Shown here in pieces: positions 1 to 7,836 of a stretch of 64,000 bases of DNA. Source of the stretch: Saccharomonospora cyanea NA-134 (GTDB lineage Bacteria > Actinomycetota > Actinomycetes > Mycobacteriales > Pseudonocardiaceae). The notes under the pieces are model-generated. The model was not told where the DNA came from. It did no database searches and worked only from the letters and a program-made list of their open reading frames with translations. A program made the position numbers and the translations under genes. The stretch lies in the NCBI RefSeq assembly GCF_000244975.1, contig NZ_CM001440.1, positions 733,538 through 797,537 on the forward strand, read 5' to 3'. How positions within the stretch are numbered: the stretch's first letter is position 1; every line of letters starts with the position of its first letter.

Positions 1-120
1 CGGCGGGTGCTCTCCGACCGGGCCCTCGCCGCGCGCCTCGCCGAGGACGGTGTGAGGAGGGCGGCCGAGTTCACGTGGGCCTCGGCCGCGGAAGCGGTCT
101 GGGCCAGTCACGCCACGTAA
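1..120 (+). CDS. Glycosyltransferase, C-terminal fragment (window edge)
   Basis: The first 39 codons are open from base 1 and end at TAA 118-120. They encode an Ala/Arg-rich helical tail (RRAAEFTWASAAEAVWASH) of the kind that closes GT-B (family 4) glycosyltransferases; the next gene ends with a very similar FSWSVSAEAHREAYERAW segment. The rest of the gene lies outside the window. Tandem GT4 genes next to a wbbL locus would fit cell-wall or exopolysaccharide glycan assembly. Confidence 0.6.
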   Translation, partial: RRVLSDRALAARLAEDGVRRAAEFTWASAAEAVWASHAT

Positions 121-181
121 CGTGGGCAACGGTTTGCCGGATCCGGGCCAACGTCACTCCGACGGGTCGTAGGCTGCACGG

Positions 182-1330
182 GTGCCCGAACCGCGTGTGT
201 TGATCGACGCCACGGCCGTGCCTCCCGACCGTGGAGGAGTGGGCCGGTACGTCGATTCCCTCGTCGCGGCGCTCGACGAGAACGGCGCCCGCCTGACCGT
301 GGTCTGCCAGGCACGGGACGCGCAGTTGTACTCGCGGCTCGCGCCGCGGGCGCGCATCGTGCACACCGCCCAGTCCACGGCCACCCGCACCGCGCGGCTC
401 ACGTGGGAGCAGACCACTCTGCCGGGGCTGGCCCACAGACTCGCGGTCGACGTCGTGCACTCCCCGCACTACACGATGCCGCTGGCCAGCCGCGCGGCGT
501 CCGTCGTGACCCTGCACGATGCCACGTTCTTCACCGACGCCGTTCTGCACTCGTCGGTGAAGGCGCGCTTCTTCCGGGCGTGGACCGTGACGGCGCTGCG
601 CAGGGCGTCGTTGTGCGTGGTGCCCAGCCTCGCCACGGCTGACGAGCTGCGTCGGGTCACGCGCGTCCGGGGCGCGGAACTCCACGTGATCCGGCACGGC
701 GTCGACGTCAACCGCTTCCACCCGCCGACGCCGGAGGAGGTCCAGGCCGCGCGCGACGCGGTGGGCCTCGGCACGACACCGTACGTCGCGTTCCTCGGAG
801 CTCTGGAACCCCGCAAGAACGTGCCCGCGTTGATCAGGGGTTTCTCCCTCGCGGTCGCCGACCGGCCCGATCCTCCCGCGCTGGTGCTGGCCGGACAGCC
901 CGGGTGGGACTCGCAGGTCGAGAGCGCGCTGGCCGACGCGCCGCTACGGTTGCGCGTGATCCGGGCGGGATACCTGCCCTTCGACACGCTCGCCGGGTTC
1001 CTGGGTGGTGCCGAGCTGGTGGCGTACCCGAGTCTGGGCGAGGGATTCGGACTGCCGGTGCTGGAGGCGATGGCCTCGGGCGCGTGCGTGCTCACCACCC
1101 GGCGCCTGGCGTTGCCCGAGGTCGGGGGTGACGCGGTGGCGTACTGCGGGGTCGGCGCGGGTGACGTCGCCGCGGCGCTGCGGGAGTTGCTCGACGACCC
1201 GGCGCGGCGTGCCGAGCTCGCGCAGGCCGCGCTGCGGAGGGCGAAGGAGTTCTCCTGGTCCGTCAGCGCCGAGGCACACCGCGAGGCGTACGAGCGCGCG
1301 TGGCACCGCCACCGGCGTCGGAGGGCGTGA
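182..1330 (+). CDS. Glycosyltransferase family 4 (GT-B fold)
   Basis: The 382-residue protein has the two-domain GT-B layout. An N-terminal acceptor domain contains a glycine-rich loop near residue 18 (DRGGVGRYVDSL). The C-terminal nucleotide-sugar domain carries FLGALEPRKN near 200-210 and the family signature GEGFGLPVLEAMASG near 286-300, with the paired glutamates that contact the donor. It probably transfers a GDP- or UDP-sugar (often mannose) to a lipid or glycan acceptor on the inner membrane face. The GTG start has only a weak ribosome site, 61 bp after the preceding glycosyltransferase fragment. Donor and acceptor cannot be told from sequence. Confidence 0.85.
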   Translation: MPEPRVLIDATAVPPDRGGVGRYVDSLVAALDENGARLTVVCQARDAQLYSRLAPRARIVHTAQSTATRTARLTWEQTTLPGLAHRLAVDVVHSPHYTMPLASRAASVVTLHDATFFTDAVLHSSVKARFFRAWTVTALRRASLCVVPSLATADELRRVTRVRGAELHVIRHGVDVNRFHPPTPEEVQAARDAVGLGTTPYVAFLGALEPRKNVPALIRGFSLAVADRPDPPALVLAGQPGWDSQVESALADAPLRLRVIRAGYLPFDTLAGFLGGAELVAYPSLGEGFGLPVLEAMASGACVLTTRRLALPEVGGDAVAYCGVGAGDVAAALRELLDDPARRAELAQAALRRAKEFSWSVSAEAHREAYERAWHRHRRRRA

Positions 1331-1415
1331 GTCGGGGCGGAAGTGACCCGAGGAGGGTCCGACCGGACCGACACCGTTGTCGTGTGTCGTGGTCGGACGT
1401 CGTGGTCGAACATCG

Positions 1416-1452
1416 ACCCTCACGGCGTCCTCCGCCTCGACGCCGTGAGGGT
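1416..1452. terminator. Strong stem-loop between convergent genes
   Basis: Bases 1416-1429 (ACCCTCACGGCGTC) pair perfectly with 1439-1452, giving a 14-bp stem with a 9-nt loop. It lies between the ends of the GT4 gene (+, 1330) and the TetR gene (-, 1472), where a bidirectional terminator is expected. There is no T-tract, which is common for GC-rich actinobacterial terminators. Confidence 0.7.
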
Positions 1453-1471
1453 GTGAGCCGTCGACGCGTTC

Positions 1472-2086
1472 TCATCGAGGCCGGGCCGAGTCACCTTCTG
1501 CCGTGGTCGCACCGAGTATGCGGAGCGCACTGGTGCGAAGCGCGTCCGCCGCCTCCTGGTCGGACATCCGACCGGCGTTCTCTTCCTCAGCCGCGGTGTG
1601 GGCGAGCCCGATGGTGACGGCGGTCAGCCAGTCGGGTGGGAGCCGGGCGTCGAACTCCCCGGTTCGCTGGCCGCGTTGAATCACCCGCCTGATCCGGTCG
1701 GCGACGGACGTGTGCCGATCGTGGTCGGCCTGCGGGCTCACCGGCAGCGCGCTGGCTTTCTGTAGCAGTGCGGAGTAGCGCTGGGCTGCCTGCCTGCCCG
1801 TGTCGAGCAGGCGTAGCAGGGCGTCCGCGGCCGGTCGGGTGTCGAGTTCGGCGGCGTCCATCGCGGCGACCACCTCCTCGGTGATCCGGTCGACGGTCGC
1901 CAGCAGCAGGTGTTCCCGGGAGGGGAAGTGGGCGTAGACGGTCTGGCGTGTCACGCCCGCGGCGGTGGCGATCGTTTCCAGGCCGGCATCGGGCCGGGCG
2001 TTGAGGATCCGGACGGCGGCGTCCAGGATGGCGGCCTTGCTGCGGCGGGCGTCGGCGCGCCGGTTGCGGGCCGGGGACGAAGACAT
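1472..2086 (-). CDS. TetR-family transcriptional regulator
   Basis: This 204-residue protein has a TetR helix-turn-helix near residues 20-66 (AGVTRQTVYAHFPSREHLL) followed by a variable all-helical ligand domain. It is divergent from the NTF2-like/metal-chaperone pair; the 81-bp gap contains two copies of a short motif that could be its operators, so it probably represses both itself and that pair. The ligand is unknown. The TetR, the two small genes and the repeats together look like an insert in the glycosyltransferase/wbbL cluster. Confidence 0.85.
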   Translation of the reverse strand: MSSSPARNRRADARRSKAAILDAAVRILNARPDAGLETIATAAGVTRQTVYAHFPSREHLLLATVDRITEEVVAAMDAAELDTRPAADALLRLLDTGRQAAQRYSALLQKASALPVSPQADHDRHTSVADRIRRVIQRGQRTGEFDARLPPDWLTAVTIGLAHTAAEEENAGRMSDQEAADALRTSALRILGATTAEGDSARPR

Positions 2087-2089
2087 TTC

Positions 2090-2143
2090 TTACACCTTGT
2101 CAGAGTTGTCGGCTCGTTATATCTTACAGAGTGTCAAAGTTAT
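2090..2143. promoter_or_regulatory. Duplicated operator-like motif in divergent promoter
   Basis: TTACACCTTGTCAGAGTTGT (2090-2109) and TTACAGAGTGTCAAAGTTAT (2124-2143) are directly repeated 34 bp apart and share TTACA-N3-TGTCA-N-AGTT. Each has a weak dyad (TTACA/TGTCA). TTGTCA at 2097-2102 followed by TTATAT near 2117-2122 could be the plus-strand -35/-10. The copies flank the likely promoter, as expected for TetR operators. Confidence 0.5.
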
Positions 2144-2167
2144 TGCGAGCCAACTGGCGGTAGCCTC

Positions 2168-2614
2168 ATGCGCCCACTCACCGACATCGGCCCGAAGCAG
2201 TTCATCGCCGACTTCTTCACCTCCTTCACCGAGGAGCTGTTGCGGAGCGACGAGGATCCGGCGCTGATCTTCGACCGGTACCACACCCCTGACGTCGTCC
2301 AGGTCGCCGACGGGCACCGGATGGACCGCGACAAGCTCATCGCGCACACCCGCCCGGTACGCAAGAACCGCCCGAGCAGCCGGATGGACGTACACGAGGC
2401 CGTCGCGAGCGGCGACCGGATAGCCGCCCGCTACACCCTGCACGTACGGCAGCGCGGTAAGGACCTCGCGATCGAGGTCTGCTTCTTCGGTCGGTTCGCC
2501 ACCGACGGACGGATGCGGGAAGCGCACATGCTCACCCGCACCGTTCCCGCCACCGCTGGCGCAGGCCCGAAGCCGGTGTCCGGTGCGCCCGAAGGGAAGG
2601 ACACGTCGTCATGA
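2168..2614 (+). CDS. NTF2-like / SnoaL-type small protein
   Basis: The 148-residue protein has a SnoaL/ketosteroid-isomerase-like (NTF2) pattern: an N-terminal amphipathic helix, a DRYHTPDVVQVADGH segment, and beta strands (RIAARYTLHVRQRGKD, EVCFFGRFATDGR) forming a cone-shaped pocket. Such proteins are isomerases, cyclases or ligand-binding proteins, and no catalytic set can be assigned here. I chose the ATG at 2168 because upstream in-frame sequence is antisense to the TetR gene. Its stop overlaps the next start (ATGA), so the two are probably translated together. Confidence 0.65.
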   Translation: MRPLTDIGPKQFIADFFTSFTEELLRSDEDPALIFDRYHTPDVVQVADGHRMDRDKLIAHTRPVRKNRPSSRMDVHEAVASGDRIAARYTLHVRQRGKDLAIEVCFFGRFATDGRMREAHMLTRTVPATAGAGPKPVSGAPEGKDTSS

Positions 2615-2826
2615 TCCAGAGCGACTACCCGGTCGACGGCATGGTCTGCGGACACTGCGCGGCCTTCGTCACCGAGGAGATCGAGCGCATCGCCGGAGTC
2701 ACCGCCGTGACGGTGGACGTCGGGAACGGCAGGGTGTCGGTGACCAGCGACACGGAACTCGACACCTCGGACGTACGCGCCGCGGTCGAGGAGGCGGGCT
2801 ACGAGCTCGCCGACGTTGACGGGTGA
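2611..2826 (+). CDS. Heavy-metal-associated (CopZ-like) metal chaperone
   Basis: This 71-residue protein is a single HMA domain with the metal-binding motif GMVCGHC (Cys13, Cys16) near the N-terminus and the usual beta-alpha-beta-beta-alpha-beta length. Known relatives carry Cu(I) to P-type ATPases or metalloregulators. It starts inside the stop of the NTF2-like gene. No copper ATPase or CsoR is within the window, so this chaperone is separated from its usual partners; it could instead sense metal or serve a distant transporter. Confidence 0.85.
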   Translation: MIQSDYPVDGMVCGHCAAFVTEEIERIAGVTAVTVDVGNGRVSVTSDTELDTSDVRAAVEEAGYELADVDG

Positions 2827-2937
2827 GCGAGGCCGGCGGCGCGAAAGCCTCGATGCCATGTCCGCGCGTCCTTCCCGGTCTCCCGGCTTCGGAGGGCGTG
2901 GGAATCCCGGTGGCGGCGCGCGGTGCACAATGACGGC

Positions 2938-3804
2938 GTGACGGAGCCGAAGAAGTACGGTGACGCGGTCGCCGTGGTGACAGTGACCTACTCGCCGGGC
3001 AAGACCCTGGACCGCTTCCTCGACACGCTGGAGAAGGCCACCGAACGCGACGTCTCGGTGGTGCTCGCCGACAACGGGTCCGTCGACGGCGTGCCCGAGA
3101 GGGCGGCGGCCGAGCGCGCGGGCGTCCACTTCGTCCCCACGGGCGGCAACCTCGGCTACGGCGGTGGGGTCAACGCCGGTGTCGCCACTCTCGGCGACGA
3201 GGTGGGCTGGATCGTCGTGGCGAACCCCGACCTCGAATGGGACCCGGGCTCGCTGGACGCTTTGCTGGAGGTCGCCGAGCGCTGGCCGAGGGGAGGAGCG
3301 TTCGGTCCGCTGATCCGTGAGCCGGACGGGTCGGTGTACCCGTCGGCGCGGCTGCTCCCGTCACTGGGCCGCGGCATCGGGCACGCCGTGTTCGGCAAGA
3401 TCTGGCCCGGCAACCCCTGGACCCGCTCGTACCGGCAGGAGAAGGCGGCCCCCACCGAGCGCACCGCCGGCTGGCTCTCCGGTTCGTGCCTGCTGCTGCG
3501 CAGGTCGGCGTTCGACTCCGTCGCGGGCTTCGACTCCCGCTACTTCATGTACTTCGAGGACGTCGACCTCGGCGACCGGCTCGGCCGGGCCGGATGGCTC
3601 AACGTCTACGCGCCGTCGGCGAGCGTCATGCACATCGGCGGGGTGTCCACGGCCAAGGCGTCGAAGCGCATGCTCGCGGCACACCACGACAGCGCGTACC
3701 GCTACCTCTCCGACCGGCACATCGGGCTCGTGTGGAAGCCGGTGCTCGCGGCCGTCAAGCTGGGACTCGCGGTGCGGTTGAAGTTCGAGACCCGCGGGGC
3801 CTGA
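2938..3804 (+). CDS. wbbL: Galactan-linker rhamnosyltransferase WbbL (GT2)
   Basis: The 288-residue protein starts with AVVTVTYSPGKTLDRFL and carries DNGS (45-48), the GT-A motif NPDLEWD (96-102) and FMYFEDVDLGDRLG near 202-215. This matches mycobacterial WbbL, which adds L-rhamnose from dTDP-rhamnose to decaprenyl-PP-GlcNAc, the second step of the arabinogalactan linker, on the cytoplasmic membrane face. GTG 2938 is preferred to the upstream GTG 2923 because family members begin just before this segment. It lies in the same region as a GDP-mannose pyrophosphorylase-type gene, as in Mycobacterium. Confidence 0.9.
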   Translation: MTEPKKYGDAVAVVTVTYSPGKTLDRFLDTLEKATERDVSVVLADNGSVDGVPERAAAERAGVHFVPTGGNLGYGGGVNAGVATLGDEVGWIVVANPDLEWDPGSLDALLEVAERWPRGGAFGPLIREPDGSVYPSARLLPSLGRGIGHAVFGKIWPGNPWTRSYRQEKAAPTERTAGWLSGSCLLLRRSAFDSVAGFDSRYFMYFEDVDLGDRLGRAGWLNVYAPSASVMHIGGVSTAKASKRMLAAHHDSAYRYLSDRHIGLVWKPVLAAVKLGLAVRLKFETRGA

Positions 3805-3820
3805 GTCGGAAGGGCGCTCG

Positions 3821-4261
3821 TCAGAGCCCTTCGAGCCTGCGGGCGACGTACGACTGGTTCTGCGTCGTCTTGGTGGTGGGCACCAATCCGCCGCCGTCGA
3901 GGGAGCCGGAGTCGCTGCCCGCCCCGGTGCGGGAGTCGGCCCGTGCGCCGCCCTCGGCCTGCGGTATCTGCACGGGCTGGGTGACGTCCGGCTGGTCCGA
4001 CAGCGGTGCCTTCATCGGTGTCGTCGGCATCGCCTCGGCAAGATGCGACTCCCGGCCGACGTCGTTGGCCTCGATCATCGACGACGGCAGTTTCGTGGTG
4101 GTGTTCGGGTCTTCCTCGGCGTCGATGCGCCGCACCACCGACCGCGGGATCTGCTGTGTGTTCGCGGAGTCCATCGGCGATGTCATGTTGTCCGGCGTCA
4201 CGACGCCTTCGCGTGCTCCTGCGCGGGCGAGCACGGCGTCCGCGCGGTCGCGGGGATCCAT
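3821..4261 (-). CDS. Conserved hypothetical protein, low complexity
   Basis: This 146-residue, hydrophilic and probably partly disordered protein has no membrane segment. It starts MDPRDRADAVLARAGAREG and contains SPMDSANTQQIPRSVVRRID, then a Pro/Thr/Gln-rich stretch and the tail NQSYVARRLEGL. I recall similar proteins beside wbbL in Pseudonocardiales but know no function. The ATG at 4261 is chosen because the conserved part begins there; the same frame extends upstream without family-like sequence. It converges with wbbL at a 16-bp gap and diverges from the sugar-nucleotide gene. Confidence 0.6.
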   Translation of the reverse strand: MDPRDRADAVLARAGAREGVVTPDNMTSPMDSANTQQIPRSVVRRIDAEEDPNTTTKLPSSMIEANDVGRESHLAEAMPTTPMKAPLSDQPDVTQPVQIPQAEGGARADSRTGAGSDSGSLDGGGLVPTTKTTQNQSYVARRLEGL

Positions 4262-4415
4262 GTCCTCGCACCCCCATACCCTCACCGATGGCCCTCTCTG
4301 CATGGGGCCGCCGCCTTCGGCCTCTAGGGTAGGCCCTCTGACGCCCGCCCGTCGAAGGGTTGGGTGTGCTTCGTCGTCAGGTCGATGATGTAGGTATGGG
4401 AGGGGTCTGCGCGAC

Positions 4416-5495
4416 ATGACGTCCGTGTCGGGTGCTGATGCCGTGATCCTCGTCGGTGGCAAGGGGACGCGGCTGCGTCCGCTCACCCTGTCGGCACCCA
4501 AGCCGATGCTGCCCACCGCGGGGGTTCCGTTCCTGTCGCATGTGCTCTCGCGCGTCCGCGCCGCGGGAATCACGCACGTGGTGCTCGGGACGTCCTACCG
4601 CGCGGAGGTGTTCGAGCAGCACTTCGGCGACGGTTCGGCGATCGGTCTCGACATCGAGTACGTGGTGGAGTCCGAGCCGCTCGACACGGGTGGTGCCATC
4701 CGCAACGTCGCGGACCGGTTGCGGGGCGACGACGCGGTGGTGTTCAACGGCGACATCCTCGCGGGGGCCGACCTCGGTGCACTGGTGGCCGCCCACCGGA
4801 GGGCGGAGGCGGACGTCACCCTGCACCTGCAGCGGGTCGAGGACCCGTCGCGGTTCGGCTCCGTGCCCACCGACGCCGACGGCCGCGTCACCGCGTTTTT
4901 GGAGAAGACGCCGAACCCGCCCACCGACCAGATCAACGCGGGCTGCTACGTGTTCCGCCGCTCGGTGATCGAGGAGATCCCGGCGGGCCGCCCCGTGTCG
5001 GTGGAGCGGGAGACGTTCCCCGGACTGCTGGAGCGGGGCAGGCACGTGCACGGGTTCGTGGACGATTCGTACTGGCTCGATGTCGGAACCCCGGAGGCGT
5101 TCGTGCGGGGCTCGGCCGATCTCGTCACGGGCCTCGCCCCGTCCGCCGCTCTGCCCGGCCCGGCTGGGGAACGGCTGCTGCTCGACGGCGCGGTGGTCGC
5201 CGACGAAGCCGAGGTGACCGGCGGGTCCACCGTGGGCGCAGGGGCGTACGTGGCGTCGGGCGCGCGCGTCCGGGGGTCGGTGCTGTTCGACGGCGCGGTG
5301 GTCGCCGAGGGGGCCGTGGTGGAACGCTCCGTGCTCGGGGCGGGAGCCCGCGTCGGCAAGGGCGCGGTGCTGCGGGGCGTGGTGCTCGGCGACCGGGCCT
5401 CGGTGGGCGCCGAGTGCGAGTTGCTCGACGGGGCCCGCGTATGGCCGGACGTCGAACTGGCCGACTCCGCGATCCGGTTCTCCAGCGATGCCTGA
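4416..5495 (+). CDS. manC: Mannose-1-phosphate guanylyltransferase type NDP-sugar pyrophosphorylase
   Basis: This 359-residue protein has an N-terminal nucleotidyltransferase domain with GGKGTRLRPLTLSAPKPM (14-31) and the NGDIL acceptor motif near 110. From about residue 250 it has left-handed beta-helix hexapeptide repeats (for example VVAEGAVVERSVLGAGARVG). It should make GDP-mannose (or a related NDP-sugar) from sugar-1-phosphate and NTP for mannosylation. The M. tuberculosis counterpart beside wbbL is called manB there. Substrate choice between mannose and glucose is inferred from neighbourhood. Its end overlaps the next gene by 8 bp. Confidence 0.8.
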   Translation: MTSVSGADAVILVGGKGTRLRPLTLSAPKPMLPTAGVPFLSHVLSRVRAAGITHVVLGTSYRAEVFEQHFGDGSAIGLDIEYVVESEPLDTGGAIRNVADRLRGDDAVVFNGDILAGADLGALVAAHRRAEADVTLHLQRVEDPSRFGSVPTDADGRVTAFLEKTPNPPTDQINAGCYVFRRSVIEEIPAGRPVSVERETFPGLLERGRHVHGFVDDSYWLDVGTPEAFVRGSADLVTGLAPSAALPGPAGERLLLDGAVVADEAEVTGGSTVGAGAYVASGARVRGSVLFDGAVVAEGAVVERSVLGAGARVGKGAVLRGVVLGDRASVGAECELLDGARVWPDVELADSAIRFSSDA

Positions 5496-6399
5496 GCTCT
5501 CCCGCCGCTGGCGCCCGCCCTTCCCGCTCGACGTCGAGGGCGTGCTCGCGCCCTTGCGTCGCGGTCGGGGTGATGTGTGCCTGCGGCACGACGGCGGCGG
5601 GCGGACGTGGCTCACCGCCAACACGGCCGACGGGCCCGGCACGCTCGTCTTCCGCGTGTGCGGGGACAGCACAGTGGAGGCGCGGGCGTGGGGTGCCGGC
5701 GCGGAGGCGCTCCTCGACGGGGTGCCCGACCTGCTCGGGGCCGCCGACGACGACACCGGCTTCGTCGCCCACCACGACGCCGTCGCCCGCGCCCGGCGAC
5801 GGTTGCCGCTGCTGCGCCTGACCCGTACCGGCCGGGTGTGGGACGTGCTCGTGCCCGCCGTGCTGGAGCAGAGGGTGACGACCCACGAGGCGCGCCGGTC
5901 GTGGCGGGAGCTGTGCCGCTGGTTCGGTGAACCGGCACCGGGCCCCGCGCCGTCAGGGCTGCGGGTGCCTCCGACCCCCGCTGCGATCCGGTCCCTCACC
6001 GAGTGGCAGTGGCACCGGGCCGGTGTCGACCTGCGGCGGCGCACCACCCTGGTGGCCGCCGCGCGGGTCGCGCACCGGCTGGAGGAGGCGGCGGCCCTGC
6101 GCGGTGAACGCGGTCGCGCGCTGCTGCGGAAGGTTCCGGGCATCGGGGTGTGGACGGCGGCGGAGACCGCGCAGCGGGCATGGGGTGATCCCGACGCGGT
6201 GAGCTTCGGCGATCTCCACACACCGTCGATCGTCGGGTACGCGCTGCTGGGCCGTCCCCTGGACGACGACGGCATGGCGGAGGTGCTGGAGCCGTACGCG
6301 CCGCAGCGGCAGCGGGCGGTGCGCTACCTGCAGGCGGCGGGCCAGGCGCGGCCGAGGTTCGGCCCGCGTCAGCCGGTGCGGGACTACCGCGCCATCTGA
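5488..6399 (+). CDS. AlkA-like HhH-GPD DNA glycosylase
   Basis: The 303-residue protein resembles DNA-3-methyladenine glycosylase II. It has a helix-hairpin-helix segment KVPGIGVWTAAETAQRA from about residue 214, then DAVSFGDLH, where Asp242 sits at the position of the catalytic aspartate of the HhH-GPD superfamily. It would excise alkylated bases. The ATG overlaps the sugar-nucleotide gene by 8 bp, suggesting coupling; a DNA-modification or repair gene also follows manB in mycobacteria as I remember it. The 3' end overlaps the convergent GntR gene by 16 bp. Confidence 0.8.
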   Translation: MPELSRRWRPPFPLDVEGVLAPLRRGRGDVCLRHDGGGRTWLTANTADGPGTLVFRVCGDSTVEARAWGAGAEALLDGVPDLLGAADDDTGFVAHHDAVARARRRLPLLRLTRTGRVWDVLVPAVLEQRVTTHEARRSWRELCRWFGEPAPGPAPSGLRVPPTPAAIRSLTEWQWHRAGVDLRRRTTLVAAARVAHRLEEAAALRGERGRALLRKVPGIGVWTAAETAQRAWGDPDAVSFGDLHTPSIVGYALLGRPLDDDGMAEVLEPYAPQRQRAVRYLQAAGQARPRFGPRQPVRDYRAI

Positions 6400-7082
6400 G
6401 CGAACGCGTCGGCGAGCTGCGCCTCCGCCTTGTCGAAGTAGTCCTCCAGCGCCCGCTCGGCCTCGGCGAGGCTGCCGTCGAGGACGAGTGTCGTGATCTG
6501 GCGGTTGAAGGCGAGGTAGGGCTCGTGGAACTCGCGCGGCCGCGACATGACGTGGAAGGCCAACCGCAGCTCGGCGAGCAACTGCCGCATCAGCTCGTCC
6601 ACGCGCGGGCTGTCCGCGAGGCCGCCGATCGCCTGGTGGAACCGCATGTTGGCGGTGCCGACGTCCACCCAGCGCTGCTCGGCGTGGGCGCGTTCGCCCT
6701 CGGACACCGCCTCGTCCAGGGCGGCGAGGCGGGCCTCGCCCGCGGTGTTCGCGAGCCGGACGGCGCGGGTTTCCAGCATCCGCCGCACGCGGTACAGGTC
6801 GGCGACGTCGTCGGCACCGAGCACGCGCACGAACACACCCCGATGGAACTCGTGCACGAGCAACCTTTCGTGCACGAGCAGCCGGAACGCCTCGCGGAGG
6901 GTGTTGCGCGACACGGAGAGCGCGCGTCCGGCGTTCTCCTCCGACAGCCGGGTGCCGGGTGGCAGGGCCCCTTCGATGATCCGCTGCCGAAGGACGTCGG
7001 CGACTCGTTCGGCGGTACTGGTCCGGTCGAGCAGTGCGCGATCGCCCGCGAGCAGGTCCACCCACGGGTCCGTGGCAGTCAT
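6384..7082 (-). CDS. GntR-family regulator, FadR/FCD type
   Basis: The 232-residue protein has an N-terminal GntR winged helix (LPPGTRLSEENAGRALSVSR, then NTLREAF) and a C-terminal FCD helical domain with the metal-binding histidine region NMRFHQAIGGLADSP. ATG 7082 follows a good GGAGG site and lies at the usual distance before the winged helix. It is divergent from pxpB-pxpC-DUF1445, and a perfect palindrome lies within the pxpB promoter, so it most likely represses that operon in response to an organic acid such as 5-oxoproline or glutamate (inference). Confidence 0.85.
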   Translation of the reverse strand: MTATDPWVDLLAGDRALLDRTSTAERVADVLRQRIIEGALPPGTRLSEENAGRALSVSRNTLREAFRLLVHERLLVHEFHRGVFVRVLGADDVADLYRVRRMLETRAVRLANTAGEARLAALDEAVSEGERAHAEQRWVDVGTANMRFHQAIGGLADSPRVDELMRQLLAELRLAFHVMSRPREFHEPYLAFNRQITTLVLDGSLAEAERALEDYFDKAEAQLADAFAQMAR

Positions 7083-7132
7083 GCGACCTCCGTTCGACGC
7101 CCGCAGCGTACCAGGACGACCACACAAACCCC

Positions 7133-7162
7133 TTGCAGGATTGTTCAACAACTCTGTACTGT
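7133..7162 (+). promoter_or_regulatory. pxpB promoter with embedded palindrome
   Basis: TTGCAG (7133-7138) and TACTGT (7157-7162) are separated by 18 bp and resemble a housekeeping -35/-10 pair. Between them lies the perfect palindrome TTGTTCAACAA (7141-7151), a typical position for a repressor to block RNA polymerase. The divergent GntR/FCD protein is the obvious candidate binder. Confidence 0.6.
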
Positions 7163-7188
7163 CGAGCGATCGCCGGGGAGGTGGTGAG

Positions 7189-7836
7189 ATGCGCCTGCTG
7201 CCGTGTGCCGACACGGGACTGCTCGTGGAGCTCGACGACCTCGCCCAGGTCATGGGCCTGCACGCGGCGTTGCGCGCCGACCCGCCCGCCGGGGTGGTGG
7301 ACCTCGTGCCTGCCGCGCGCACGCTGCTGGTGCGGTTCGACCCCCGGGAGACCGACCGCGCTGCCATCGAAAACGCCGTAGACGCCGCGAACGCGGTGAG
7401 TGCTGTGAGTGCTGCGAGTGCTGTGAGCGCGACGGAGACACCTCGCACGGGGGCCGAAGTCGTCGAGATCCCGGTGACCTACGACGGCGAGGACCTCGCC
7501 GAGGTCGCCGAGCTCCTCGGACTCACACCGCGGCAGGTGGTCGCCGCGCACACGGGCGCGTCGTGGACCGTCGCGTTCGGCGGGTTCGCCCCCGGTTTCG
7601 GATACCTGACCGCCGACGCGTGGCCCCACGACGTTCCCCGTCGCGGGGAGTCCCGCACCGCCGTGCCCGAGGGGGCGGTGGCGGTGGCCGGACCGTTCAG
7701 CGGCGTGTACCCCCGATCGTCGCCCGGTGGCTGGCGACTCCTCGGCCGCACCGAGACGACACTGTGGGACGTCCACCGCGAACCGCCCGCGCTGCTGCGG
7801 CCGGGCGTGCGCGTGCGGTTCGTGGAGGTCTCGTGA
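7189..7836 (+). CDS. pxpB: 5-oxoprolinase subunit PxpB (KipI family)
   Basis: The 215-residue KipI/PxpB-type protein contains the conserved GGFAPGFGYL segment near residue 130 and RSSPGGWRLLGRT near the C-terminus. With PxpA and PxpC it forms the ATP-dependent prokaryotic 5-oxoprolinase that opens 5-oxo-L-proline to glutamate. The ATG follows a strong GGGGAGGTGG site. A 9-bp tandem repeat at 7396-7431 inserts (V/A)-S-A four times near residue 73. It overlaps pxpC by 4 bp (GTGA). No pxpA is adjacent. Confidence 0.88.
   Translation: MRLLPCADTGLLVELDDLAQVMGLHAALRADPPAGVVDLVPAARTLLVRFDPRETDRAAIENAVDAANAVSAVSAASAVSATETPRTGAEVVEIPVTYDGEDLAEVAELLGLTPRQVVAAHTGASWTVAFGGFAPGFGYLTADAWPHDVPRRGESRTAVPEGAVAVAGPFSGVYPRSSPGGWRLLGRTETTLWDVHREPPALLRPGVRVRFVEVS

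Noticed and set aside
4377-6275. 632-codon minus-strand frame opposite the sugar-nucleotide and AlkA-like genes
   Set aside because: Arg/Pro/Ser-rich shadow of two well-supported plus-strand genes.
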